Shown one piece after another: positions 11,431 through 24,000 of a stretch of 64,000 nucleotides of DNA (position 1 is the stretch's first letter; each line of letters starts with the position of its first letter). Origin of the DNA: Pleurotus djamor (taxonomy: Eukaryota > Basidiomycota > Agaricomycetes > Agaricales > Pleurotaceae); assembly GCA_029747585.1 (NCBI GenBank), contig JAPEVF010000017.1:131762-195761 (forward strand), written 5' to 3'. Under the pieces are notes generated by a model, which saw nothing but the letters and a program-made list of their open reading frames with translations, made no database searches and had not been told where the DNA came from. The translations under genes and the position numbers were made by a program.

Positions 11431-12778
11431 TCATGAAACAAGGATGAACACCAAAAACTGTACAGCGATGAGCATTGTCCCATGAATAGCTATCAAACTG
11501 GGAAAACTCACGAAGACTATCAGTACGCCGAAAACCTTGAGCATAAGCCAACGGTTACTCGAGATACTTGCATAGTATTTCAGCAACTCCCGCTGAGCGC
11601 CGCTAACGTTCGAAGCGATATCCATAGTGTCGGCGTCGATGCGTTGGACAGTTTCCCGTTGTTCAGCAACCATGTTGGCCAATTGGGTGAAGATCTGACC
11701 AAGCTCAGCAATGGTGGATTCAATAGACTCTATAGCGGTTGTCCGGGATTGGATATACGAATCCTGCGGGATAGTTGAGACTCTGGATGTGAACATATTG
11801 AAAATTTAACACACCTGTTGCTCGACTAGTTCCATCTGCATGAATGCCCCGTCATTGTGACGTCCACCACCAGCACCTTCCTCCGCCGACCCGAGATCCA
11901 ACGCAAGCACATCGCCATTGGAAACGGCGCGACCTTTTCCTTTCGAATCCAGTCGAGAAAGGCTTCCATCACCCATGGGGTCACTGCGTTGTTGGAATAG
12001 CACAGAATCTAATGTGGTGCGGTCAGAGAGTGCCAAGGATGTAAAATAAAAGGCCTACTGGAGGGTGCTTGGCTTGCGGCGGAAGTTGCGGAGTACATGA
12101 ACTGTTCGGTGCGGTCTTTAGACTGCTTCATATTCTAGAGGCGAAAGGGAAGGCATCAGATAAATGCAGCGAAGGTCCACAAAAGTAGGGTTCCTCACCT
12201 GCGTCCGAACCTCGAGAACATCCTTGAATGACATGCTTGTGGTAGCAAGCTTGCTCTGCAGCAGCATTACTACATTGTGATTATGTTCGTCTATCTGCTT
12301 CGCTTCTAGGGATTTTGAAGATTGTGCGTTGCGTTGTTTGACATACGCTTGGAGCGCAGCAATTTGCTTATTGATGTTCGCAATGTCTTGCTTGATTATG
12401 AATGTGAGTTCCTGGCGATAGGATGTGTTTGTGAGAGTTGAATGTGATGTTGCTATGGTGTGCGTACACTGATTTCAACAGGACGGTCATCGAAAAGTGT
12501 TTTCCGCTTCGCCACTTGGAGAACAATCAGCCATTAGAACAGAAACCGAGACCAGGAACAGACATACACTGTGCCAACTTTCCCAGTTTGATCGTCGTCG
12601 AGCTGATGTCCTTTGAAATGGTAGACGCCATACGCGAGAATTCGCTTTTGCTTCCCCCAGTTCTGCCGCCTGCTTGTTGCAACAAGCGTTGCTTTGCGTC
12701 GCCATGCCTGTGAGAAGCCGACGATCTGTTGCGTATAGAGTCCACGCAAGCCCTGAATTCGTTTGTTCTGTCCTGCAT
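11431..12778 (-). CDS. SED5: Syntaxin-5-type Golgi SNARE Sed5
   Basis: Qa-SNARE of the cis-Golgi that drives fusion of ER-derived vesicles. The first exon begins MQDRTNEFRACVDSI, the typical Sed5 N-terminus that binds Sly1. Following exons give KRKTLFDDRPVEIS, ELTFIIKQDIANINKQIAAL and NVVMLLQSKLATTSMSFKDV, the three-helix Habc domain. The SNARE motif is TAIESIESTIAELGQIFTQL through RIDADTMDIASNVSGAQREL, with the zero-layer Gln in it. The tail anchor (LKVFGVLIVF) is split by a final intron and finishes FLVFILVS before the stop at 11431. An upstream Met at 12784 (MPMQDR) is also possible. The divergent neighbour is glycerol-3-phosphate dehydrogenase. Confidence 0.93.
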
Positions 12779-13171
12779 GGGCATTTGGGAAGACCTGGGG
12801 AAGGGAGTAGTTGAATGAGCGGGATGAATCCACGTCGCCGCTGTGCAATACTTTGGGCGCTTCGATGACATAATCAAGCGCCGGGCCAGTTTGAACGGGT
12901 CGGTTACTCCGGGCGAGATGGAGCAAGCAAAATGGATGCACAGACTTACACTTTCGAACACTTGAATTCGAAAGCGCCACCACTCAGTGCATGCTCCTGC
13001 TAAGACAACTCTTCAAGAGCCCGTGTTCTCTTAACTTTATAAGACACCCGTCGCCTGCTCGTCCCTTAATACTTTGCCCTCCTNCCCCCCATCCCCGTGT
13101 CACGCTTCGTTTCAAGTTCTTTGCATCGCTTGGCTCAGTCATCCCCTGCTCTTCCATCTACCACATCTACC
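12779..13171. promoter_or_regulatory. Divergent promoter between SED5 and glycerol-3-phosphate dehydrogenase
   Basis: About 390 bases between two divergent start codons. A pyrimidine-rich stretch at about 13060-13160 leads into the dehydrogenase start codon, as is common for highly expressed basidiomycete genes. No consensus factor site is claimed. Confidence 0.5.
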
Positions 13172-14604
13172 ATGTCGTTATCACCGAACAAATGCAGAGT
13201 TCTCATCTTTGGAGCCGGAAACTTTGGAAGCTGTCTGGCTGATCATCTCGGGGACTCCGAACACGACGTATACATGTGGACGCGTGAAGAGAGGATAGTC
13301 ACGCACTTCAACCAGCACCACCGAAATCCACTCTACCTCAAGGATCATGCCTTCTCAGAGAACATCAAAGCCATTGGGCCGGACCTTCCGCAAGCTGGCT
13401 TCCTTAGTGAAATGGACGTGCTAATTTTTGCGATTCCTACGCAGGGTCTGAGGTGAGTCCCCGGCATATGTGGTCGTGTGTCCCCTTCGCTCATCACGCG
13501 TGTTTCAGAGAGAATCTCAAGGTTTTGCACGGGCGACTTGGCAAGGAAAAACTTCCGCTCCTTATTTTTGTCAACAAGGGCATTGAAATGGGAACGAACG
13601 CGTTGACGTTGGAAATAATCGCGGACACTTGTGGACAAGACATCGCACGAGCCGCGACGTTCATCGTGAGTAAAAAAAAATACTTTACACGCCGGTCTGA
13701 CGACTCACACGTACATCCCGTCCATCAGTCAGGTCCTTCGTTTGCAAAAGAAAGTACGTGATTATGATACACGTTGTTGATCGATTTTCCGTGCTTACGA
13801 TGGCACAAGTTGTCAGACGACGACCGACTTCCGTTTCCGTTGCTTCATTCACAATCACCGAGGCGGAAAAGGCGACTGATGTTTTCCACCAGCCTTGGTT
13901 CCGTTGGTAGGTTATTTCGAGCGCTCTTCACATTGCCACCGTATTGACACATGGGCGCAGCTACACAGGTGAAGATCCCATAGGTCTCGAGTTGGCTGGT
14001 GCCTTGAAAAATGTGTACGCTTTGGCTGCGGGCATGTCAGATGGGCTTGGCTACGAAAATAACACTCGAGCGAGTAAGCTTCTACGACACATATTATTGG
14101 CAAGGGACTCACCAGCTCTGAACACAGTGATGATCACCAGGGGCCTGGCCGAAATGACGTGTATTGGAACGGCATTTGGAGCTGAACCTTTGACATTCCT
14201 GGGGCTGGCAGGGGTTGGGGATTTGTTCCTTACTTGCAGCTCCCCAACCAGTCGCAATTACACCGTGGGTTACAGGCTAGGCCAAGGAGAGTCGCTGGAG
14301 ACTATAATAGAAACGCTCGGGAGTGTGGCAGAAGGTGTATCTACAGCGAAGGCTGTCAAGGATATCATTGATGAGCTTGGCGTCAAAGCACCAATAGCAA
14401 CTAGCGTGAGTGATAGAAGCCGTCTCGAGACCTAAAGTTGGAGATTGACGACTGTCTCAGATCTATAATGTTTTGTACGAGGGAAAAGATGTCCGGACCG
14501 CCGTGTCTGATCTGATGTCGTTGCCTCCGTCCAGGGAATTAGAGTTGCCCCCGAAAGCGGGTGGGCCAGCAAAGCAACTGCTGCACAAGCTTGGACTGGA
14601 CTGA
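13172..14604 (+). CDS. GPD1: Glycerol-3-phosphate dehydrogenase, NAD-dependent
   Basis: Reduces dihydroxyacetone phosphate to glycerol 3-phosphate with NADH, for glycerol osmolyte and lipid synthesis. The Rossmann motif VLIFGAGNFGSCLADHLG is at the N-terminus. Further exons carry LLIFVNKGIEMGTNALTLE, SGPSFAKEIV, PTSVSVASFTI and GLELAGALKNVYALAAGMSD, which includes the catalytic lysine. The C-terminal domain has GLAGVGDLFLTCSSPTSRN and ends KQLLHKLGLD at 14604. Six exons joined by introns of 50-60 bases keep the frame. The start at 13172 (MSLSPNK) has a good initiation context. An in-frame Met at 13097 would add a basic Ser/Arg/Leu-rich stretch resembling a mitochondrial presequence. Identification is firm. 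Confidence 0.94.
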
Positions 14605-15059
14605 TTTTCGGACGATTTGTTTTCTATTTGTTTTCTCTGAGTTTATTTGAGTAGTCTATTATAAAGCTGGTGTCGTAATGGTGATTTGGCATGGACGCGA
14701 CGGATGTGAGCCTGCCAGTAATATACGGTCAATTTCGGAGCCAAAGGGGAACTGGCAACCGGCTCGCCTTGCCGACGGCCACAAACCACGATCGGGGTTG
14801 CCTAATCCGGCGACATCTTGGCTAAGATCGATCCATCTCACGTGCCTTTGGGTAAGAAAAAAATGGCCTCCCAGAAAATCAAGCGTCCACCGGCTCAAGT
14901 GCAAGGCTCGCCCATCTTCCAAAGCTTGTACTCGAACCACCACCATCTCCCTCGCCCACCAAGCCCCGTCCTTCCCTTCTCCTCATCGTACCCCGCTTTC
15001 CCCCGCCTCTCCCACCCACGTCCTTCGCATCCGCAAGCGCACTCCCTAATTAAATAATC
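14605..15059. other. Intergenic region upstream of the ankyrin/CCCH gene
   Basis: About 455 bases. The right-hand third (14930-15050) is strongly pyrimidine-rich on the plus strand and probably forms the core promoter and 5' leader of the next gene. No coding exon was supported. Confidence 0.5.
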
Positions 15060-17220
15060 ATGGTCTCTGCTCTCTGGAAGGCTTGCTCGGAAGGCAATCT
15101 CGAGGAAGTAAATCGTCTGCTGGACGCCGCGGTCGCGGTCGATATTGAGATAAAAGGTACGCGCGCTATGCCCGTTTCGCCAGCATCCATCTGTGCTAAC
15201 CTGCGATTATATCGGGTCATTGCGTAGACCACACCGGCTCTTCTCCACTCATCGAAGCCGTGAAAAATGGCCACGTCGAGGTGGTAAAGGCGCTCCTCAG
15301 CAAAGGTTCCGTCATTCCCGACACCTCCCTTCAATCCAATTCTGACCTCCACCGTCCCCCACCCTCCCTAGGTGCCGATCCCTCTAGCCGTTCTAGTCAG
15401 GGTCTTCCTGAACAATACACCACCGACCAACGCATCCTAGATCTCCTGCGTGACGCATCCGAAAAACGAGCCATGATTGCACAGGCTCCCGAAGTCGCAC
15501 AATCCTTCCCAGAGGATTCACAAAATTATTACCAGCCCCCAGAGGTCTACACGTATTATCCCACACTCAANTCGGCACCCCCACCTCTTCCTGANGGGCG
15601 CGGTTTACTATCAACCACCCCCTCCTGGTAACGACGCCGATGGTGATATTCGGCACTTGCCCCCCGCCGATGTTGCGCGATTTATCCCCTGCAGATATTT
15701 CCCTGCCTGTCGTTACGGAGCATCTTGTATGTTTTTGCATCCTCAGCAAGGCACTTATTTCCAAGGCCCACTGCCACCTCCCGCTCAGTACCCAACTCCT
15801 TACGATCCTTCAATCCCAGTGCCGTACCCACCAAATTACTATAATCCTCAGCACCCTAATGGCGCACCCCCGATGCCTCCCATGTCGCCTCCCGCACCAA
15901 CAGGTCCCCCAATGATGCATCCTATCCCTGGTCCCGAAGTTGTGTCCCCCGCTCAAACACACTTCAGTCCTCCGGCCGCTCCTTTACCTCTGCCATATGG
16001 TACGTTGTCGCCGATCTCCGCCGCATACCACCCCGGCCCCGGCCCAGTCCCCCTTCCCATGTCCGTACCTCCGCATCCTGTCGCCCATCCTCCTGCACCA
16101 GTCGCTCCGGGACCTCAGTCTCCTCCTGTCATGTACAACAATGGTCCTGTCCCACCTATGCAGCCTTTTGTACCTCGAGCTGATCCTAATACCCAATATC
16201 CACCTCCACCTGCGCCATATCCTCTTCCATCAGGCCCAGACCCCACCCTTGTCGTGAAACCTGTACCGACAGAACCCTATGCACAAGCACAGTTTCGTGA
16301 GAATGGCACAGCGCGGCGAGGACACGCAAGGCGTGCTTCCTTCGTTAATCGTAAACCGCCCTGTTTCTTCTTCCCTGCAGGCCGGTGTAAAAATGGGTAA
16401 TGTCTCATGCTGTCCGTATTTTTCATCTGCTCATCTAAGCGTATTGTATTAGGGATGATTGCCGTTTCCCTCATGTTCTTGAACCTCAAGCACAGAATAT
16501 GCAGTCCCAGAACCCTTCCCGCGGCCCCAACCGTGGCCCAAGACCCCACCCAAATGGAACCGGTCTTGAACATAAATTCGGCGCAATGTCTGTTCGGGAT
16601 GTATGTCAGCCATAGACGACTACCTATTAATCATCTCACCCTTGGCTTAGGAAAACGGCACGCATCCCCGCGGTGCTAACGGAATTGAGAGGTCTTTCTC
16701 CGCTGATAATGGTAGACCTCGCTTTCAGGGCTTGAAGACCAATCAGTCTATGATTATCAACAAGAAACCAGCCGTAAAACTGCCGCAACGCGTCCCAAAC
16801 CCCGATGAATTTCCTGTCCTCGCTGGCTCTGTCACTCCTCCGTCCCGTAGTCCAGGAGCGAACGGTGTCTTTATCGGAAATGGCTTCACGGGACCCACCG
16901 CCGCCCAAATTCTCCAGGCTCCTGCCCCCGTCCGCCGAGATAGCACCAAGGGATCCAGTACTCGCGGCACCTCCCCAGATTCCGTCGAATCGAATCCAAA
17001 ACCTCAGGTAGAATAAGCGGTTTCAACCTACTCCGTCATTCCTCTAAATTCATGACTTCAGGAACCAATTTCCGAGCCTAATGGCGTGAACGGTGTCAAC
17101 GGTGTCAACGGACACCATCACCCTGTCTCCCCCATCCCACACAAACTGCCTATCTCCTTCGCTGCCGTTGCCACTGCAGCCCCAGATGTCTCTGTCAAAG
17201 AGATCTCCGTTTCGGCCTAA
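15060..17220 (+). CDS. Ankyrin-repeat and CCCH zinc-finger protein
   Basis: Predicted RNA-binding regulator. Exon 1 encodes MVSALWKACSEGNLEEVNRL and, after an intron, TGSSPLIEAVKNGHVEVVKA, which form about two ankyrin repeats. The first zinc finger is CRYFPACRYGASCMFLH (CX5CX5CX3H). The second, CFFFPAGRCKNGDDCRFPH (CX7CX5CX3H), appears only after removing the intron that begins at about 16399. Between them lies a long Pro-rich disordered segment. Later exons carry RVPNPDEFPVLAGS and a C-terminal NGVNG repeat, ending KEISVSA at 17220. The reading frame shifts by one base near the ambiguous positions 15571 and 15595, so the frame before 15570 and the frame after 15600 differ. A sequencing error is the simplest explanation. 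The ankyrin plus CCCH order is common in basidiomycete proteins of unknown target. Confidence 0.8.
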
Positions 17221-17781
17221 AANGTATTAGCCCCTCATCGATCATCCTCTGTACAGTCATCCCCACTCATCTGACGATCCTTGGACTTGGTTGCTTTTCT
17301 TCCTGTTGACTCTTTCCATTTCCTACTTTGCTTTCCTGGGTGCTTCATCGGTCGAGTTCTGTCCTCTTAGACTCTCTCACTTGGTGTCTGCGTATTTTTT
17401 CTCCCCCTCTATTGCTCTTATGTTATGATGATCTCACGTCTTGCTCGCCCGTTCCTTGCAATAAGTACAACATATAACTGCCTTTGCCATCATACATCTT
17501 CACTTCCAACTCCATATCCATATGTTTTCTTTGTCGGTAGAACCGTCCCTTTCATCGTTTTAGCCCATCATGATTTCTCGTCACTTATTCCATTCTTTAT
17601 CCCTCGTCCATCGCTTCCCCATGTTGTTTCATATCCATCCACCTCACAAAAGCAAGTCACGCATTTCCATACTTATATCGCTATATCGTTGATTGCAGGG
17701 TGCTCACCCCGTTTTGTGCATAGTGTGCAGATTTTGTATACGAAGTTAAATTACATACGTAGGTTCAGATTATATATATGG
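17221..17781. other. Convergent 3' region
   Basis: About 560 T-rich bases between the stop codons of the ankyrin/CCCH gene and ADE5,7. No supported gene. It presumably contains both 3' untranslated regions and polyadenylation sites. Confidence 0.5.
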
Positions 17782-20629
17782 TCAATTTGACCAGGAATCT
17801 ACGTTCCTCATCTCGACACCAGGTACCGCAGTCACCTCTCCGACGCGGTATACCTGAGCGTCGCCGTTCTCTCGAAGTGATTGGATAGCAGCGTCCACGT
17901 CATTCGGGCCGACGACGAGGATCAAACCGAGGCCGTTGTTGAATGTTCTGGCCATTTCCAAAGGTTCAACACTCCCATTTTTCATCAAAAATCGGAACAC
18001 TGGAGGAAGAGTCCAAGTAGAAGCATCGATGTAACAACCCAGACCTTTGGGAAGGACGCGTGGAATGTTTTCGATGAAGCCGCCTCCTGTGATGTGAGCC
18101 ATGCCCTTGATCAGGCCAGCGCGAGCTGATGGTAGGACTTGCTTAACGTAAATTCGGGTTGGTTCAAGCAGGGAACGTCCCAAGGTAGTAGAATCGTCCC
18201 AAGGACAAGGAGATGTGTACGCCAAGCCTGACGCAGAGACAATTTTTCGGACGAGGGAGAAACCATTCGAATGGACGCCAGCGGAGGAAACCCCCAATAC
18301 AACGTCACCCACGGTGATATCGGGGCGAGGCAGGATCGCGACACGCTCTACGGCGCCAACAGCAAACCCAGCTAAGTCATAATCATCTGAACAATCAAAA
18401 TTTGTGTAAGCCTCATGCGAAGATAAGGGTGCGGAGATAGAGTTACCTTCAGCGTACATTCCAGGCATCTCTGCTGTCTCGCCACCAATCAGGGCACAGC
18501 CAGCTTGAAGACAGCCATTGGCGATCCCTTGGATGACTTTGGCAGCAACATCGACTTGCAGCTTCGAGCAGGCATAGTAATCAAGGAAATAGAGTGGCTC
18601 GGCGCCTTGAACCAGCAGGTCGTTCACAGACATAGCAACAAGGTCGATGCCTATATCACTAGTCGATGAGTAGTCTATTCTCGCCGTAGAGGCGGAAACT
18701 TACCGACGAAGTCATGAATGCCAGCTTCCATAGCTACCCGAAGTTTAGTACCAACGCCGTCAGTTCCACTGACAAGGACTGGATCTGTATACCCGACAGC
18801 CTTCAAATCGAAGACACCGCCNAACCCGCCCAGCTCGGCGTCCGTGCCCGTGCGACGGGTCGAACGGACGAAAGGTTTGATTTTCTCAACAAGAGCATTA
18901 CCAGCATCAACGGAGACCCCGGCGGAAGCATAAGTGAATGCAGAAGAACTCGAAGCGACAGAAGGAGAAAGGGCACTGAAAGAAAACAGGGATTTAATCG
19001 GTGGGGTGAAGACACGTTTTCAGGTGTTGCAACTAACCGGTGGGCGATGTCTCGCCTGTAGACTTTGCCATCAAACGCAACTTGCTCAACGCCGCCATAG
19101 GCAAGATCAAGGGCTTCTTTCAATGATGCACCATACGCCGTAACGGCGATAACACGTCCTCCAGAAGTCACCAGAGTATTATTTGAAAGTGTCGTGCCAG
19201 CATGGAAAACCAATACATCTAACAGAACATCAATTATCTGCTCGGATGGAGAAAATGAGATGAAATGCTACCGTTAGATGGTAGTGTGTTGATGGTGATA
19301 GCCTTCCCTTTGGAATAACTACCGGGGTACCCTTGGGAAGCGAGGATGACTGAAACGGCAAATCCAGGTCTGAATGACAGAGTAACCGAGTCAAGCCGAT
19401 GTTCGACACAGGCCTAGGGGGTAGTCCGTAAGAGGGTGGACTGTATTTAGAGTAATCGTACCATTAGAACGGACGCGAGATCAACGTCAGGATCCAGCAA
19501 CAACATGATCGCCTCTGTCTCTGGGTCCCCAAATCTTACGTTGTATTCCAGTACTTTAGGCCCAGACTCGGTGAGCATGAGACCAGTGAAGAGGACACCG
19601 ACGAACGGGAAGCCTAGCAAGCGATGAACAACGATGTTAGATCCATAAAGCCCTTCCCTCACCTTCCTTGCGCATGCCATCAATGGTAGGTCGCAGGACT
19701 TGGTTCATAATTTCCTCCATGACACCCGGTGTCGCCACAGGTGCGGGCGAGTAAGCGCCCATTCCACCGGTGTTGGGACCGGTGTCGCCCTCACCAATAC
19801 GTTTATGATCCTGTGCAGCCGGGAGCGGAACTATTGTGTATCCGTCGGAGATAGCAAGGACGGAGAGCTCTGGGCCGGTGAGGAGTTCCTCGACGACAAC
19901 GAGGTCGCCTAAAGTTGACAGTGATGTCAAGATGGTCCGATGTCAGATTGTTGATATGATCAAACCTGCTGAACCAAAGATGTTATCAGTCATGATCTCT
20001 TTCAAGCCGGCGATGGCGTCTTCGACAGTATCGGGGATGAGAACGCCTTTTCCTCCGGCAAGACCACTTGCTTTGAGGACTACCTTGTGGCCGCAAGTTT
20101 GGACGTATTGGGTTGCTTGCTCGAGTTGATGGGAAGCAAATACTTCGAAGCGGGCAGTTGGGATAGAATGACGTTCCATGAAATCCTTGGAGAAGGCTTT
20201 TGATCCTTCCATCCTGGCAGCAAGAACACTGGGACCAAAGGTCGGTATCCCGACTAACGCATGACCATAAATAGCTGATCACTTGAGGTTCACGATTCGA
20301 ATACCTTTTTTGAAATGTGTCTCTACGCCATCGACTAGGGGTTGTTCGGGGCCAGGGAGTACGAGATCCACCTATTGTAGCAAGTTCAGTGTAAGATGTA
20401 GATAGCGAAATATAGGAATAAAGCTTACTGAGTTCTTGACGGCAAAGTCTACCAAGGCAGGGAAATCGTTAGGGGAGAGGTAATCGAGATTGATGGCTTT
20501 TGGTTCCTTGGCCGTGCCCCCATTTCCTGGACAAACGAAGATATGCTCGACGAAAGGCGACTGGGAGAGTTTCCAAGTGAGAGCGTGCTCCCTTCCCCCA
20601 CTTCCAAGGATGAGGATTCTTGTCGACAT
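17782..20629 (-). CDS. ADE5,7: Bifunctional GAR synthetase / AIR synthetase
   Basis: Catalyses two steps of de novo purine synthesis: phosphoribosylamine-glycine ligase (N-terminal half) and phosphoribosylformylglycinamidine cyclo-ligase (C-terminal half). The GARS start [17 protein letters not shown] is at the N-terminus (start 20629), followed by [14 protein letters not shown] sequence and [19 protein letters not shown] of the ATP-grasp fold. [20 protein letters not shown] is the conserved metal and nucleotide site. The AIRS half has [54 protein letters not shown] and [18 protein letters not shown], the family signature blocks. It ends with [14 protein letters not shown] at 17782. About eight short introns are needed. 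The fused arrangement is standard for fungi. Identification is firm, although some internal exon borders were not worked out. Confidence 0.94.
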
Positions 20630-21014
20630 GACGGACAAATTGCAAGTGATTGGACGGCCCGATATGGTAATCCAAGTTAACACTGTGCGGCCGTTAAGTC
20701 CGTTGCGAACCACGAACCACATGTTGCGCGGGCAGCGATGACCATGGGTGGGACACGACATAAAAAATAACAGCCAATTGCAACTGGAAGGGCATTATAC
20801 CGAGCATTGAATTCGAGTTGAGGCTGCGGTGGTAGAAACCAAGTCTCGACTCTCTGGCGCTCGTGAGATCTTGAGAGGGCACGTGGAATGCCATCAAGCC
20901 AGGTCCTCGAGCTCAGCCATCCCAAATTCAAATTCAATTTCTATTTCCCCTTCCTCCCCATCGAGCGCCGCCTCGCTTCAGTTGCGTATCGACGACGACG
21001 GAAGTAGGTTGGAC
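20630..21014. promoter_or_regulatory. Divergent promoter between ADE5,7 and a low-complexity protein gene
   Basis: About 385 bases between divergent start codons. A pyrimidine-rich run at 20935-20980 precedes the plus-strand gene. No specific factor site is claimed. Confidence 0.45.
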
Positions 21015-24000
21015 ATGGCCGCGCAAATAATCAATCCTATGCTCCAGGCAGAGCCCTATGAAATGGTGAGCGCCAGCCATGCCAAGCCGAGCTTGGGCTT
21101 AACCGTAGACATGTCCTATCAACTTTTCAACCAACCTGAATAGACGCAAGGACCACGTCAGGCAGCCTCACCTAATGAACTCCAGGCCTTTTATCAGGAC
21201 ATGGAAAAGAAGGATCTTGAGCGCAAGTTGTCCAAACGAAATTCGATAAAGGCCCACTCGCTTTGGTCGCGCAGGTCGCTGAAACGATCGGCCAGCAATC
21301 CCGCAAACACTGCCCCTTCTCAACCACCAACAAAACTCGTAAAACCTCAGCAGCAACCCACACAGGCTCTCCAGGCCCCTAGCGAGGAGGAAAAGGACAT
21401 GGAATCGTTGGAGGAGGCAAGGGACAAGGTCGATCAACCCCCCACGCAAAATGGAAACCTAAGTAATTCCATAATACCCGACCCTTTGAAGGAGCTTCCA
21501 GCGTGGTACAACAAAGATTCGTGGTCAGCCAACGGTCTTATGCCTCCTTCGAAACCCTTCTACCCCCTTCACAATCCAATAGGACCGCGATGGTACCGAA
21601 ACCACCACCTCATTCCTCCGTCTCAGCGACAACGTTCCGCGCGCCCTCCTTCCGTATTCTCTCCTTCATTCCCTCCTTTGCCTTTCTCCCAACACGACTC
21701 GTCCGACGAGTACCGCGCAGGCCCAAGCAGAACACCGTCGGGTTCACCCTTACCCACCCCAACCTCTTCGGAGACGCGCGTTGGTGACACAGGAAAACCG
21801 CGATCCAGAAAGACATCTCAAACTGCACACGACAATGTTGACCTATTGGATGTTTCTGACCCTTGGGGGACTAATTGGCACCACCAGTCACCCTATGATA
21901 TAGGTCTGGGGAATGGGCCTGTGTCTGTTGATGTCCACGAGGTGAGGTTTTGACTATATCTGTCGCCTTCTTCGGTACAGCTCATCCACGTATCTCTTTG
22001 TCGTTAAGAATCGCAATCAGACCCGTTCAAGATTGTCAAGCATGGGCACAACTCAGAGTCGTCACCGAAGTGTTGTCCCCTCACCGCTCTCTCAATCGAC
22101 ATCTGCTGTTCACCTTCAAGTCCCGGAGCCAGACCACAGCCACATCCGTTTACCTCGAAAGCTCAGCAAACGCCGTACACCGACGGTTGACAACCTCTTT
22201 CCCTCGGAGCCACCTCCCGAGACTGAACGAAATGCCATCTCGCTTCCGACCACGCCCACCGAGCACCCGGTCGCACAAGACCAGCCCACGAATGCCCTTG
22301 AACTGTCACGGCGAACCTCAAATCTCAATGCACCTGGGATCCCTCCATCTTCTGCATCTCAAATATCGGGCAAGAAGGAAAAACGAGGCAGTGTTTTAGG
22401 CAGGATTGTGAAGAAGTTCAGCATCCTCAAAGGTCGAATGGGTGATAAGCAGGAGGATTCGGACATGCACAGTAGGAACGATGTTCGGAAATCATTCGTG
22501 GTTGGCGGTAGGCAGGCATCTCCAGAGCGCCCTCCAATGGAACCGAGGCGAAGTGCCGACCCTCCCAAACGTGTTCCACCCCCTCCATTAGAAAAGGCAA
22601 AGCCCCCAGAGCCCCCAACCCCTCCAGCAAGGAAATCGATTGAGAAAGACCAACACGACCGAGCGTCGTTGATATCAGTCGACGTACCGTATTGGGGGCG
22701 ATTGACGATCACGAATCCGGATGCTCCCAGCTCTGGAGGAAACACGCCTACGCAGCGCGAAGCCCCACTACCACCCGAGAAACATTTTCCACCTAATGTG
22801 CATTCTTCTCCGTCTCCTCCACCTGCGCCGTCTCCTGCGACAATGACGCTACCTATTGAGCACACGCCTAGACATGATACCCTATCCCCACCCTCGATAA
22901 TGCCTCCGCTAAGTATGGGTGAATCTCCCCTCTTACCACCGATCCCTCCACTCTCACCTGCTCCTCCCCCAACCCCAGACAAAGTCGACTCATCACGGAC
23001 GCACACACCCCATGAGCGCCCCTTCTCGAGCAGCCTTTCACTCCCAACGATTCCTACGCCCGCTCCTCAAGGCCACATCCCATTCCCCATCTCTCCACCC
23101 CTTCCCCCAGATATGTCCATCATGAATGCCTCTCCAATGACGATCCCATCCCTCTTTGACTACGGTGACTCACCACTTTCATCCTTATCTATCTTGGCCA
23201 ACCCTGGCACGCCCCACAACCCCGAGATGTCGATGCCTCCTTCCGTCGCGCCTCCAGTTGTCCCTTTGCGCCCTTCCAATGAAGGTTCTCCCCTCGCCCG
23301 CCAGGTGTACACTAATGAATCAGCGCAAGCTAGTCAATCTAGCAAGATATCCCGCCAAACTGAAACCTTCAAGTTGGTGAGGAGTGCGTCAGGCAATGTT
23401 TATTCATCCGCTGATGTCATTCAGGGAGAGGGAGAGCAATGGGAGGTTGTTGAGTCTCGTAAGGATGTGGAGGCGTCTAGGGATGCAAGTAGGGATCGTC
23501 CGACCAAGTCTCGATCCAAGGACAGGGAACGAGAGGATAGAGACAGAGAACGGGAGCGGGAACGAGAGAGGGAGAAGGAGAAGGAACGTGAAAGAGAACG
23601 TGCCAAGGAGAAGGAAAGGGAACGGAGGGAGAGAGAGGCTGAGCGCGAACGTGAAAAGGAGAAGGAGCGTGCCAAGGAACGAGAGAGGGAGAAGGAGAAG
23701 GAGAGGGCGAGAGAGAAAGAAAGAGAGCGGGACAGGAAGGAGAGAGAAAGGGCCAAAGAGGCGGAGAGGGAGAAGGAGAAGGAACGTGAAAAGAGGAAGG
23801 AACGTGAACGTGAGCGAGAGCGAGAGAGCAGCAAGAAAGAAAAGGAGCGGGACAGTGAACGGGACAGTCGGCGAGACAAGAGACGGCATGACAAAGAGCG
23901 TTCCAAGACTGATAGTGAACGTGACCGCGACAAGCCTCCAGCAACACGACGGTCTTCGCATGACGCCCACGGTTCTTCTCGCCACGGCAAGACTCTCAGT

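Noticed and set aside
22359..23006. Minus-strand Gly-rich open frame
   Set aside because: It is the complement of the proline-rich coding region of the plus-strand gene.
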